The notes: generated by a model not told the origin, from the sequence alone. A DNA stretch of 39,576 bases from Ovoidimarina sp039190895 (GCA_039190895.1 JBCCXY010000015.1:1-39576); one strand, 5' to 3'. Shown: positions 23,724-31,714, counted from the first letter of the stretch. Translations and numbers: made by a program.

Positions 23724-24503
23724 CGCAGCCAAGGGCGCGACCTGAAGGCGCCCGTCGACCACGCGCTGGCGGTAGTCTTCTTTATAGCGGGTTTTCCAAT
23801 CGCCCGACGCCGAGAGCTTGGTCTGGCGGGTGGGCGTGAAGGTTTCGGGCGGCGTGCCGTCGGCAAGATCAACGCCCGTGGCAGCGCAGATCGCGGCTAC
23901 GGCGGCTTCAGGGTCTTGCACCACATCTTCATAGATCAACCGAAGGGGAGACGCGCCGATCCCGGCGAAATAGGCGTCCCAGCCCGCGTTGCCCTCGCCG
24001 ATAGCGCGGGCTTTGGCGTGGATGAGGTCGAAGTCGTAGATGGCGGGCTGACGCTCCGGCATGTCCGAGATCCAGGCACCGGTCTGTTGGGCACGCGCGA
24101 AGGATACCGCCTGCGCAACGAGGTCCCGTCGCACGAGCGGAATATAGTGGTAGGAAAGCGGATCCGGCTCTTCCCGGAGGAACGCGGGCAAGTGTTCAAA
24201 ATGCAACTTTATCGCGAAAACTCCGTTCGGCCCGGTACGCACGGATTTGATGAAATCGAGCGTATCCGCCGCCCCACCCTCCTGCGCGCGCCGCATCCAC
24301 ATGCGCAAATTGCCGGGGTTCAGGTACTCTAAGGGATAGCCGAAACCGCCGGTGGCATGCAGTCGGTGACCCAGCATGTGACTGCCACACCGGGGGGTGG
24401 TGCAGAAGGCGATGCGGGTGGTGACGGGAGTTGGCGTAAAGTCGTAGGTCGGTTCGAATTGGCGGCCCCAAAGCCCGGTCGGCCTCGCGTCGTCACTTGG
24501 CAT
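23658..24503 (-). CDS. Stf0-family sulfotransferase
   Basis: 281 residues. IAFCTTPRCGSHMLGHRL near residue 32 is the PAPS 5'-phosphosulfate-binding loop. Further family features are FAIKLHFEHLP, the 3'-phosphate region VRRDLVAQAVSFARAQQTGAW near residue 125, and LRLIYEDVVQDPEAAVAAIC near 187. Stf0-type enzymes move sulfate from PAPS to a sugar hydroxyl, trehalose in mycobacteria. Placed between ExoL-like and ExoY-like genes, it probably sulfates the exopolysaccharide repeat unit (inference). No PAPS synthesis genes are in the window. Its 3' end overlaps the convergent exoL-like gene, and its 5' side shares a 390-base regulatory region with exoY. Confidence 0.82.
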   Translation of the reverse strand: MPSDDARPTGLWGRQFEPTYDFTPTPVTTRIAFCTTPRCGSHMLGHRLHATGGFGYPLEYLNPGNLRMWMRRAQEGGAADTLDFIKSVRTGPNGVFAIKLHFEHLPAFLREEPDPLSYHYIPLVRRDLVAQAVSFARAQQTGAWISDMPERQPAIYDFDLIHAKARAIGEGNAGWDAYFAGIGASPLRLIYEDVVQDPEAAVAAICAATGVDLADGTPPETFTPTRQTKLSASGDWKTRYKEDYRQRVVDGRLQVAPLAASPGLRPRFVSWARNKVSEIRR

Positions 24504-24590
24504 GCCTGTCGCCTCTGTTCATTGCCCACCCGCCGCGACAGTCGCGATTCGCGGTGGGTCTGTCCATCGCGAGGTTCCGAACAGGCGAAG

Positions 24591-24606
24591 GCCGGCAATT
24601 GCCGGC
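24591..24606. promoter_or_regulatory. 16-bp perfect palindrome GCCGGCAATTGCCGGC, candidate operator
   Basis: The sequence equals its own reverse complement over all 16 bases. It lies 88 bases upstream of the sulfotransferase start and 288 bases upstream of exoY. There is no T tract on either side, so it is not a terminator. A dimeric regulator site is the simplest reading. Confidence 0.5.
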
Positions 24607-24725
24607 TGATATTCGCGCGGACTGCCGAAGCATTGAGCGCGGCTAAAAGCTGCCGAGAGATGGGCAATTCTCCGCGTTTCCTGAAATAGCCCCCATATCG
24701 CGCACAGTCAGCGCTTCAATGCCCG

Positions 24726-24759
24726 AATTGTCGCTATTCCCAATACGAATCAGACAATT
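24726..24759. promoter_or_regulatory. Inverted repeat AATTGTC-N20-GACAATT upstream of exoY
   Basis: Two perfect 7-bp arms at 24726-24732 and 24753-24759 are separated by 20 bases. A third AATTGTC follows at 24851-24857. The right arm overlaps the start of the shared 13-bp repeat. Confidence 0.45.
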
Positions 24760-24770
24760 AGGCGCCCTGC
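24758..24770. repeat. 13-bp repeat TTAGGCGCCCTGC, copy B
   Basis: Identical to 22230-22242 upstream of the ExoL-like gene, in the same orientation, 123 bases before the exoY start codon. The downstream AT extends the match to the partial copy at 22219-22229. Confidence 0.5.
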
Positions 24771-24893
24771 ATGTGGTGATGGAGCGGCGGAATGGTGCCG
24801 AGATGCGCGTCCTTAACGATTTAATGCTGCACTTGCGAAGGCTTCGCTGCAATTGTCCACCGCGTGGGGGCGGGGTCCAGAAGGGATTGCGCT

Positions 24894-25610
24894 ATGTCGG
24901 TGACAGACCAAGGGTCCGCGATCGAGTTACGTAATCGCGGTCGGGTATCGTTTTCCGAGTTCCGTCGAGGCCGTCGTGCCAAAGCGGGCAACCGAGCGGT
25001 TGGCGGGTGGATCAAACGGGCGATGGATGTGGCCGTCGCCATACTCATTCTGATCGGCCTCGCGCCTTTGTTCCTGATGGTGGCAACTGCACTGAAAGTG
25101 CTGTCGCCTGGACCGGTGTTCTACGGCCATGTCCGGATCGGGCACGGGCGGCGGGCCTTCCTGTGCTACAAATTCCGGACAATGTGCGTGGACGGCGACG
25201 CGGTGCTCAAGCGTCACCTGGAAGAAAATCCCTCGGCCCAGATCGAGTGGGACATTCACCGCAAGCTTCGGGATGACCCGCGTGTCACTCGCCTTGGACG
25301 TGTTTTACGCGAAACCAGCGTCGATGAGCTTCCGCAGCTTCTGAACGTCATCCGTGGCGATATGAGCCTCGTCGGTCCGCGCCCTGTCGTGAAGGACGAG
25401 TTGTCGCTGTATGGCCCATCCAAGCACCTTTATCTGTCGGCGCGGCCCGGGATCACCGGGCCCTGGCAAATCGGCGGGCGCAGCACTACGGAGTTCGCAG
25501 ATCGCGTGGCGATGGACAGCGGCTATGTCACCGGGTGGAGCGTCGCAAAGGACATTCGCATCCTGCTGAAGACCGTGCCTGCGGTGGTCGGAGCCCGTGG
25601 CGCTTACTGA
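24894..25610 (+). CDS. exoY: Undecaprenyl-phosphate sugar-1-phosphate transferase (ExoY-like)
   Basis: 238 residues from ATG 24894. One membrane helix at residues ~43-64 (MDVAVAILILIGLAPLFLMV) is followed by the bacterial sugar-transferase domain: YKFRTMCVDGDAVL near 92, RETSVDELPQLLNVIRGDMSLVGPRPV near 140-166, and YLSARPGITGPWQIGGRS near 182. It moves galactose- or glucose-1-phosphate from UDP-sugar to undecaprenyl phosphate and starts repeat-unit assembly. An AAGGGA site precedes the start; GTG 24864 would add ten residues without support. The stop overlaps the flippase start by 14 bases. An ExoX-like small protein encoded at 31430-31690 may restrain it. Confidence 0.9.
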   Translation: MSVTDQGSAIELRNRGRVSFSEFRRGRRAKAGNRAVGGWIKRAMDVAVAILILIGLAPLFLMVATALKVLSPGPVFYGHVRIGHGRRAFLCYKFRTMCVDGDAVLKRHLEENPSAQIEWDIHRKLRDDPRVTRLGRVLRETSVDELPQLLNVIRGDMSLVGPRPVVKDELSLYGPSKHLYLSARPGITGPWQIGGRSTTEFADRVAMDSGYVTGWSVAKDIRILLKTVPAVVGARGAY

Positions 25611-27090
25611 CGGCGCACAACCCGACCCTGCCCCGTTTCGCCCGCAACTGTCCGCTGGACGGTCTCGGGCCGCGGTGGCCGGGGTCATGTGGTCGGCGGT
25701 GCACCTCGCGCTGCCGACACTGGTGTCGGCTGTGGTCTTCTTCACGGGCGCCTGGTTCCTCGCCCCGGCAGAGTTCGGGCTGTTCGGCCTCGCCGCCGGA
25801 ATCGTGACCACCGTTATCGCAATCTCCCCCGTTGGCTTCGGCGAGGCACTCGTGCAGCGCCCGTCACTAGACCCGACGCATGTGGACACCGTCTTCGGCC
25901 TCACCTTCGGCTACGGCCTGCTGGCGTGGGCGGGGCTGTCGGCGCTGGCCGTGCCGTTGGCGTCCTGGATGGGGGAGCCCGCGCTCGCCGCCGTCATCCT
26001 CGTCCTGGGCGTCAAAATCCCGCTCGACCTCGCCGTCGCCGCGCCCTCGGCGCTGGTGGTGCGCGAGATGCAGTTCCGCGCCCTCGCCTTGCGCACACTT
26101 GTCAGCGCCGGGATCGGCGGCAGCGCGGCGCTGGCGATGCTGTTCCTCGGCCATGGCATCTGGGCGCTGGTGGCGAGCCAGATCATCGCCAGCCTCATCG
26201 TCCTTGCCATTACCCTGCGCGTCGCGCGCTGGTGGCCCAGCGGATGGCCCACGATGCGCGCCGCCCGGGCGCTGTTCCACTACGGCGCCTTCGCGTCGGG
26301 GGGCAAGATGCTCGCCTCGCTGCGGCTGGACCACATCCTGCTCGGCGCGTTCGGGGGAACGGCCCTGCTCGGCCTGTTCGTCCTCGCCCAGCGCATCCAG
26401 CAGATGCTGACGATGGTGCTGACCGGGGCGCTCGCGTCGGTCTCGCACAGCCTCCTGTCTTCCCTGCAATCGGATCGCGAAAAGATGCGCCGCGCGTTTT
26501 TCATCGCCTCCTTCGGCGCCGCCGCCGTGGGCCTTCCCGTCTTCGCAGGCGCCGCGCTCGTGGTCGACGATCTGATCCGCCTCGCACTCAGCGACCAGTG
26601 GGCCGAGGCGGCGACGGCGGCGCAATGGTTCTGCCTGCTGGGGCTCTTGTCCTGCATCGGCTCGGTGCAAAGCTCGCTGGTGAAGGCCAACGGGCGGGCG
26701 GATCACTGGTTTTACTACCTCCTGATCCAGCAGGTGACGACGCTCGCCGTGATCGTTGGGACATATCCTATGGGTCTCGACGTGATGATCGCGGCAATCG
26801 TCGTGAAGTCCTACCTCGTCTGGCCGATCTCCGTCTGGATGACCGGGCGCGCGCTAAAGATGCGCCCCCTGCGCTACCTGCAAAGCTTCGCCGCCCCCAT
26901 CTCCGCAACCGCCGTCATGGCCATCGCCATCTGGGCGGTCACCGACATGACCCTGCCCATCGGCGTCCTGCTCCCACTACAAATCACTGCCGGAGCACTT
27001 GCCTACGCGCCAACCCTGTTCCTTCTCGCCCGGGGCCGGGTCACCGAACTCGGCACCCTCCTCCGCAAACAAAAAGGGCCGGAGACATGA
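25597..27090 (+). CDS. Wzx-type oligosaccharide flippase (MOP superfamily)
   Basis: 497 residues with 12-14 predicted membrane segments and no soluble domain. The start AAVAGVMWSAVHLALPTLVSAVVFFTGAWFLAPAEFGLFGLA is typical of the polysaccharide-transport/MVF family, as is FHYGAFASGGKMLASLRLDHILLGAFGGTALLGLFVLAQRI in the middle. It would flip the undecaprenyl-linked repeat from cytoplasm to periplasm. GTG 25597 overlaps the exoY stop by 14 bases, and the stop overlaps the next start (ATGA), placing exoY, flippase and ExoV-like genes in one operon. It may correspond to rhizobial ExoT. Confidence 0.9.
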   Translation: MALTDGAQPDPAPFRPQLSAGRSRAAVAGVMWSAVHLALPTLVSAVVFFTGAWFLAPAEFGLFGLAAGIVTTVIAISPVGFGEALVQRPSLDPTHVDTVFGLTFGYGLLAWAGLSALAVPLASWMGEPALAAVILVLGVKIPLDLAVAAPSALVVREMQFRALALRTLVSAGIGGSAALAMLFLGHGIWALVASQIIASLIVLAITLRVARWWPSGWPTMRAARALFHYGAFASGGKMLASLRLDHILLGAFGGTALLGLFVLAQRIQQMLTMVLTGALASVSHSLLSSLQSDREKMRRAFFIASFGAAAVGLPVFAGAALVVDDLIRLALSDQWAEAATAAQWFCLLGLLSCIGSVQSSLVKANGRADHWFYYLLIQQVTTLAVIVGTYPMGLDVMIAAIVVKSYLVWPISVWMTGRALKMRPLRYLQSFAAPISATAVMAIAIWAVTDMTLPIGVLLPLQITAGALAYAPTLFLLARGRVTELGTLLRKQKGPET

Positions 27091-28058
27091 AGCACTACTA
27101 CTTCCGTGGAACGCCCCCGAATTTCGGGGACGAACTCAACGCCACGATGTGGACGACTCTTCTGCCGGATGGGCTGCTCGACGGTGACGAGTCCGAGATC
27201 TTCCTTGGCATCGGCTCAATCCTCCAGCACGACTTCCCGACCAAGGCGCGGAAGGTGGTGATGGGGTCGGGCTTTGGCGGCTATACCAAAAAACCCGACG
27301 TCCATGACGGCACCTGGGATGTGCGCTTTGTGCGCGGCCCGCAGACGGCGGAGGACCTTGGGCTGTCCCCCGACCTCGCCATCACCGACGCAGCCGTGCT
27401 GCTGCGCGCGACCGATCTGCCCGCACCAGCAGACGGGATCGGCGTCGCCTTCATGCCGCACTACGAAAGCGTCGAGCGCGGCAATTGGCGGCGCGTGTGT
27501 GAGGTGGCGGGCATCCACTACCTTGACCCGACGCAAGACCCAGCGCTTACGCTGGCCGAGATCCGGGGCGCTGATCTGGTGATCGCCGAGGCGATGCACG
27601 GGGCCATCGTGTCAGACGTCCTGCGGACTCCCTGGATCGGCGTGAAAACCATGCATCACGTGCACCGCTACAAGTGGTGGGATTGGGCGCGGTCGCTTCA
27701 AATCGACTACGCACCCGAGGTGCTGTTACCGTCCAACGCGCGCGAGGCCTGGGCCTTCTGGACCGGTCGCTGGGGCTCGGGCGCCCGGGCGCGGGCGGTG
27801 CTAGAGGGTGCCATGGCCGCGCCGGTGAACTGGGGGTTGGTGCACGCATCGGCGCGCAGCATGCGCAAGCTGGCGCGGTCGAAGCCGTCCCTCAGCGCTG
27901 ACGCGCAGATCGAGGCGGCGACCGATCAGGCGCTGACCGCCGTGGACCGCTTCGTTCGGGACTATGCGGGGCCGTCTCAGTCGGTGGCGGTGTTAATTGC
28001 CGAAGCGCGGCGAGGGAGGCGACGATGGTCACGAACACTAGGACGGAACGGAGGCTGA
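27087..28058 (+). CDS. ExoV-like polysaccharide pyruvyl transferase
   Basis: 323 residues. MKHYYFRGTPPNFGDELNATMW, IFLGIGSILQHDFPTKARKVVMGSGFGGYT, VRGPQTAEDLGLSPDLAITDAAVLL and ADLVIAEAMHGAIVSDVLRTPWIGVKTMHH match the PS_pyruv_trans family in its ExoV branch. That enzyme adds a pyruvate ketal to the terminal glucose of succinoglycan using PEP. The ATG overlaps the flippase stop. The last ~30 residues (GPSQSVAVLIAEARRGRRRW ...) are unlike the rest and lie antisense to the tail of the convergent ExoQ-like gene. The stop codon may have shifted downstream, giving a 167-base overlap. Confidence 0.85.
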   Translation: MKHYYFRGTPPNFGDELNATMWTTLLPDGLLDGDESEIFLGIGSILQHDFPTKARKVVMGSGFGGYTKKPDVHDGTWDVRFVRGPQTAEDLGLSPDLAITDAAVLLRATDLPAPADGIGVAFMPHYESVERGNWRRVCEVAGIHYLDPTQDPALTLAEIRGADLVIAEAMHGAIVSDVLRTPWIGVKTMHHVHRYKWWDWARSLQIDYAPEVLLPSNAREAWAFWTGRWGSGARARAVLEGAMAAPVNWGLVHASARSMRKLARSKPSLSADAQIEAATDQALTAVDRFVRDYAGPSQSVAVLIAEARRGRRRWSRTLGRNGG

Positions 28059-29205
28059 ACTGGAAGAAGATCGGCACCTCCCCCAGAGTCGTGACGAAAA
28101 GCATCACGGCGAGGCCGAAGAGCAGCGCGAAGATTCGGTCGCCCGTCTTCAGCACAACGCGCAGCGGCAGGATCAGCGCGGCGGCGACAAGGGCGGCCTG
28201 GAGGGCGGCGCCGACGATGCCGATTTCAACGGCGTTCGAGAGGTACGTGTTGTGAAAGTTGAATCCGCTCCGTGCATCGATCCCAAAGATCAGCCACAGC
28301 GCCTCGGCAGGCGCATGGCCCTTCAGCCAGAACGCCTGATAGCCGACCCCCAGCAGCGGACGCTCGGCAATGAAGTCGAGCGAGAGGCGCCAGAGCTCCG
28401 TCCGGCCTGTCAGCGTGATGTCCTTGCCGGTGACATCAAGGAAGGTCGACGCGACCTCATCCGCCGCCGACACAGCGAAGAGCGCTGCGAGCAGCGCCAA
28501 AACCCCGAGACCGGAGAGCAAAACAACGCGCCCCAGTGGGGGCAATCGGCGCAGGGCCAAAGCAGACAGAAGCGCGACGACGCCAATGGGCATCACGGCG
28601 AGCGCACTAACCGACTGCGTGCTAAGCACGATGATGGGGGCAACGCAGACCCCCAGCGCTGCGAACAGGCGCAGAACGCGCGAGGTCAGCGGATCAAGCA
28701 GAACGCCGAATGCCAGCACGCCAAACAGCGCCGCTGCCCCGGCCATGGCGTTTTTGCTGCCGTAGAGGCCAAGAAGCGACCCGTCGCCCCGGCTGGTTCC
28801 AAGTGCCACGCTGGCGAAGACCGCCGCGCCGAGTACGGCCCAAAGCGCTTGGACGAGGGTGCGCGCAGGCACACGGTGCGCCAGGGTGATGGCGATCACG
28901 AGCGTTGCCGACAGTTGCAGAGCAAAGCGAAACGTCTCGGGCGGCTGACGCGACCACAGCGTGCTGAGCGCGCAGAACAGCGGCAGGATCAGCAGCGGCC
29001 AGTGGCGCAGCAGGGCGAATACGTTGTCCGCCGGGCGCCACAGCACCAGCGCGATGCCCGCCAGCAGAAACAGCACGGCGGCGAGGGTCCCAAAGACCGG
29101 CACCGCAACGAGGCCCGCAATGCACGCCGCGCCCAGCGCCCGGTCGATCGCCGCATCGGACACCGACATTCGCCCGAACCGTATTGTCGTGTCAGTGATA
29201 GCCAC
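27892..29205 (-). CDS. ExoQ-like exopolysaccharide polymerase / O-antigen ligase family
   Basis: 437 residues with about ten hydrophobic segments. TGRTELWRLSLDFIAERPLLGVGYQAFW around residue 270 is the Wzy_C-type motif, followed by FNFHNTYLSNAVEIGIVGA with the His conserved in this family. It should polymerise repeat units at the periplasmic face of the inner membrane, as ExoQ does for succinoglycan. The C-terminal ~35 residues are Pro/Arg/Ser-rich, low complexity, and antisense to the end of the ExoV-like gene. The upstream side is divergent from the double GT2 gene. ATG 29205 is used; Met13 is an alternative start. Confidence 0.83.
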   Translation of the reverse strand: MAITDTTIRFGRMSVSDAAIDRALGAACIAGLVAVPVFGTLAAVLFLLAGIALVLWRPADNVFALLRHWPLLILPLFCALSTLWSRQPPETFRFALQLSATLVIAITLAHRVPARTLVQALWAVLGAAVFASVALGTSRGDGSLLGLYGSKNAMAGAAALFGVLAFGVLLDPLTSRVLRLFAALGVCVAPIIVLSTQSVSALAVMPIGVVALLSALALRRLPPLGRVVLLSGLGVLALLAALFAVSAADEVASTFLDVTGKDITLTGRTELWRLSLDFIAERPLLGVGYQAFWLKGHAPAEALWLIFGIDARSGFNFHNTYLSNAVEIGIVGAALQAALVAAALILPLRVVLKTGDRIFALLFGLAVMLFVTTLGEVPIFFQFSLRSVLVFVTIVASLAALRQLTPPPTETAPHSPERSGPRRSAPDRSPPRSARQR

Positions 29206-29309
29206 GCCGCACCCTTCTGGTTGCTTCTGTTTGATCCAGCGAAATGCGGCATTTCAACGGCATCGAACAATTTTCCTCACCATCGGCGACGCACCGCCAC
29301 GAGGCCATG

Positions 29310-31421
29310 ATGATCAAAGTGTCCGTCATAATGCCCTTCCAATCCGGCGCGGCGTATCTGCGGCGGGCCATCGCCTCGGTCCTCGGGCAGGACTTGCGGG
29401 AGCTGGAGCTTCTGTTGGCCAACGATCAGGCCGACCCAGCCTGTTGCGCCGTCGCGCGGCAGTCGGCCGAGGTGTACAGCCGCGTGCGCCTTGTTTCTGC
29501 CGCCACCTCCGGCCCGGCTGCCGCCCGGAACGCGGCGGTGGATGCGGCACGGGGGGAGTGGATCGCCATCGTGGATGCCGACGATCTGATCCACCCGTTC
29601 CGCCTGCGGCGCCTGATTGACAGGGCAACCGAGTCGGGCGCTGACGGCATTGCCGACGACCTTATCTACTTCGGCGCCGAGCAGGGGAAGACGCTGATGA
29701 TGCCCCTAGCGCTCAACGGCCCGGTCGCGCTGACTGCACCATTGCTGTTGTCGTCAGAGGTGAACGGGGCCCCGTTGGGGTATCTCAAGCCCATCGTGCG
29801 CCGCGATGCCTGGGGCGGGCTGCGCTATCGAGAGGACCTTCAGATTGGCGAGGATTTCGACCTGCTTCTGCGGCTTGCCCTGAACGGGGCCCGGCTGTTC
29901 GCCGTGCCCGAGGCAACGTATCTATACCGGCGGCACTCGGGCTCGACCTCGCACCGGCTGCACCCCGAACAGGCGGCGGCGATGATCGCGGCGCAGGACG
30001 ACCTTGCGCGGGCGTGGCACGGTGATGCGCCGCTGCAAACGGGGTTCGCATTGCGGCGGGCGGCGCTGTCGCGTGAGATGCGGTTTGCGCAGTTGGTCGA
30101 CGCGCTGAAGGCGCGGAATGTCCCGGTGGCGGCGCGGGCTGTAGCGGCGGACCTGACGTTGCTGCGCCCGCTGACCGCTGTCGCGGCGGGAAAGCTGGCT
30201 CCCGCGCGCGCCGGCGGCACATCGCCCTTGGATCTCACGCTGAACGACACGGATCCGGTGGCGCTTGCCGGAGCCGTGGCGAAGACAGTTCGGGGCACCG
30301 GTCGCGAGGGGCTGCAGGCGCTCGGCTACGCCACAAGCTGGCAAGCGGCAGAGTTGCAGGCCCCGGACGACGGCTGGACCGCAGCGGAACAGCAGGTGAT
30401 CGCGGCGCTACCCGGCCCGGTCGGGGACCCTTCGCAGCCGGTTCAGGCGGGCTGGGTTCAGGTGCGTACGCCCACCTACAAACGTCCCGAAGCGTTGCGC
30501 CGTTGCCTGGAAAGCCTGATCGCACAGACGCATCAGGATTGGATCTGCGATGTCTTCGACGACGACCCCGAGGGCGCCGGGGCCACGGTCGTAGCCGACC
30601 TCGCCGATACGCGCATTCGGTACTGGCAGAACACGCCGCAGAACTTCGCCTCGCGCAACATCGACCAGTGCTTCTCAAAGGCAAACCCGAACCGGGCGGA
30701 GTGGTTCTGCGTTGTCGAGGACGACAACTTCCTGCTCCCCGGCTTCATGGAGGCCAACATCGCCGCCGCCCGGCAGGCCGACGTGCAGATCGTGTTCCGC
30801 AACCAGCTGATCGAATGGGACGCCGAAACGCCCGACGCTCGACTTTCGGAAAACGGGATCCTCGACCGCAAGTTCCGCGAGCGGACCTATTCGCCCGAAC
30901 ACTTCCGGCTGTCCCTCCTGGCCGATATCGGCGTCTCGAACGGGGGCCTCTTCTGGTCGCACCGGACGGTGTCCGACCTTGAGGTACACGTCCCCTGCTC
31001 GGCCACCTTGCAGGAATACTACCGGACCTTCGCTGTGGCCGAGCCGGTGTTTGTCGCGATGGAGCCGCTTGCGGTCTGGGCCGAGAACGGGTCTCAGACG
31101 ACACGCGATCTTGGCGTCGGCTCGGCCCGGTTCTGGCGCGAGGTGTCCCTGAAGGCCTCTGTCGCGCGACTTCAGCGAATGGCGTGGCGGCAGGCGCCGC
31201 AGGAGCTGCGCGCGCAGTTTCTAAGCGACGAGGCCTTCGCCTACCCGACCGAGAAACGCGCGCGCGGTCTGGTGAAATCACTGTTGCAGCCGGGCGCCGG
31301 TCACGCCCTGCCGCTGCGAGAACGGGCGCGCCTGATGATGCGCGGCGCAGCCATACGGCTCATTGGGCGGCCCGAACCGGGCGTAACGCCGTTTCTAAGG
31401 GCACAATCCGCGTTTCACTGA
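29310..31421 (+). CDS. Two-domain GT2 glycosyltransferase
   Basis: About 703 residues. Domain 1 (residues 1-~240) has VSVIMPFQSGAAYLRRAIASVLGQ, SGPAAARNAAVDAARGEWIAIVDADDL (DAD) and GEDFDLLLRLALNGARLF, a standard GT2/GT-A enzyme. Domain 2 (from ~residue 385) has VRTPTYKRPEALRRCLESLIAQTHQDW, DDDPEG and CVVEDDNFLLPGFMEANIAAA, a second GT2-like unit. The ~140-residue stretch between them looks helical. The protein could add two successive sugars, or the second unit could be accessory. ATG 29310 is preferred because GAGG lies five bases upstream; ATG 29307 is adjacent. It stands alone between a divergent ExoQ-like and a convergent ExoX-like gene. Confidence 0.85.
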   Translation: MIKVSVIMPFQSGAAYLRRAIASVLGQDLRELELLLANDQADPACCAVARQSAEVYSRVRLVSAATSGPAAARNAAVDAARGEWIAIVDADDLIHPFRLRRLIDRATESGADGIADDLIYFGAEQGKTLMMPLALNGPVALTAPLLLSSEVNGAPLGYLKPIVRRDAWGGLRYREDLQIGEDFDLLLRLALNGARLFAVPEATYLYRRHSGSTSHRLHPEQAAAMIAAQDDLARAWHGDAPLQTGFALRRAALSREMRFAQLVDALKARNVPVAARAVAADLTLLRPLTAVAAGKLAPARAGGTSPLDLTLNDTDPVALAGAVAKTVRGTGREGLQALGYATSWQAAELQAPDDGWTAAEQQVIAALPGPVGDPSQPVQAGWVQVRTPTYKRPEALRRCLESLIAQTHQDWICDVFDDDPEGAGATVVADLADTRIRYWQNTPQNFASRNIDQCFSKANPNRAEWFCVVEDDNFLLPGFMEANIAAARQADVQIVFRNQLIEWDAETPDARLSENGILDRKFRERTYSPEHFRLSLLADIGVSNGGLFWSHRTVSDLEVHVPCSATLQEYYRTFAVAEPVFVAMEPLAVWAENGSQTTRDLGVGSARFWREVSLKASVARLQRMAWRQAPQELRAQFLSDEAFAYPTEKRARGLVKSLLQPGAGHALPLRERARLMMRGAAIRLIGRPEPGVTPFLRAQSAFH

Positions 31422-31429
31422 GCGAAGCG

Positions 31430-31690
31430 TTAGTCCGAAGCTTCCGCAGAGGTAGACTTGGGCGCCGCCTTGGTGGAGCGCGCCCGACCGTCATACGTCC
31501 GCGCCTTACCGGACACTGCGGACGAAACCAGCAGCCAGACGAAATAGGCGACCTGCAGGGCAACGAGGGCGATGATGACGCGAACGGCGATCTCGGTGAC
31601 GGCAAGGCCATTCAACAGGCCAACAACTGCGAGGATCGCGGTCGTCCCGAACACCACAAGCGCAAAAGGAACTAAGCGCATTTTCAGCAA
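31430..31690 (-). CDS. ExoX/SyrA-like small membrane protein, candidate EPS production repressor
   Basis: 86 residues. Two hydrophobic helices (residues ~5-26 and ~33-58, ending ALVALQVAYFVWLLV) precede a basic, Ser/Ala-rich tail. Size, topology and the LQVxYF motif at the end of helix 2 fit the rhizobial ExoX/SyrA family. In Sinorhizobium the ExoX-to-ExoY ratio limits succinoglycan synthesis after translation. An ExoY-like enzyme is encoded 6 kb away, which supports the call. The family match is by eye on a short protein, so another small membrane protein is possible. It has a candidate promoter of its own (31748-31777). Confidence 0.58.
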   Translation of the reverse strand: MLKMRLVPFALVVFGTTAILAVVGLLNGLAVTEIAVRVIIALVALQVAYFVWLLVSSAVSGKARTYDGRARSTKAAPKSTSAEASD

Positions 31691-31714
31691 CCTTTACTAC
31701 ACGCCCCGAACCCG

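Larger units (their letters stand above)
24504..24893. promoter_or_regulatory. Divergent regulatory region between the sulfotransferase gene and exoY
   Basis: 390 bases without a gene. It contains a 16-bp perfect palindrome (24591-24606), an inverted repeat AATTGTC-N20-GACAATT (24726-24759) with a further AATTGTC at 24851-24857, a 13-bp repeat shared with the ExoL upstream region (24758-24770) and a small hairpin near 24834-24855. The density of symmetric elements suggests control of both divergent genes by at least one dimeric regulator. No convincing sigma-70 promoter was assigned. Confidence 0.6.

Noticed and set aside
25689..27086. Long frame fused in front of the ExoV-like gene
   Set aside because: It is an Arg/Pro-rich out-of-frame shadow of the flippase. 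The ExoV-like protein begins at ATG 27087 with a recognisable N-terminus.
28252..29310. 352-residue plus-strand frame
   Set aside because: It is antisense to the ExoQ-like membrane protein and rich in Arg, Gln and Glu, the usual signature of a shadow of a hydrophobic gene.
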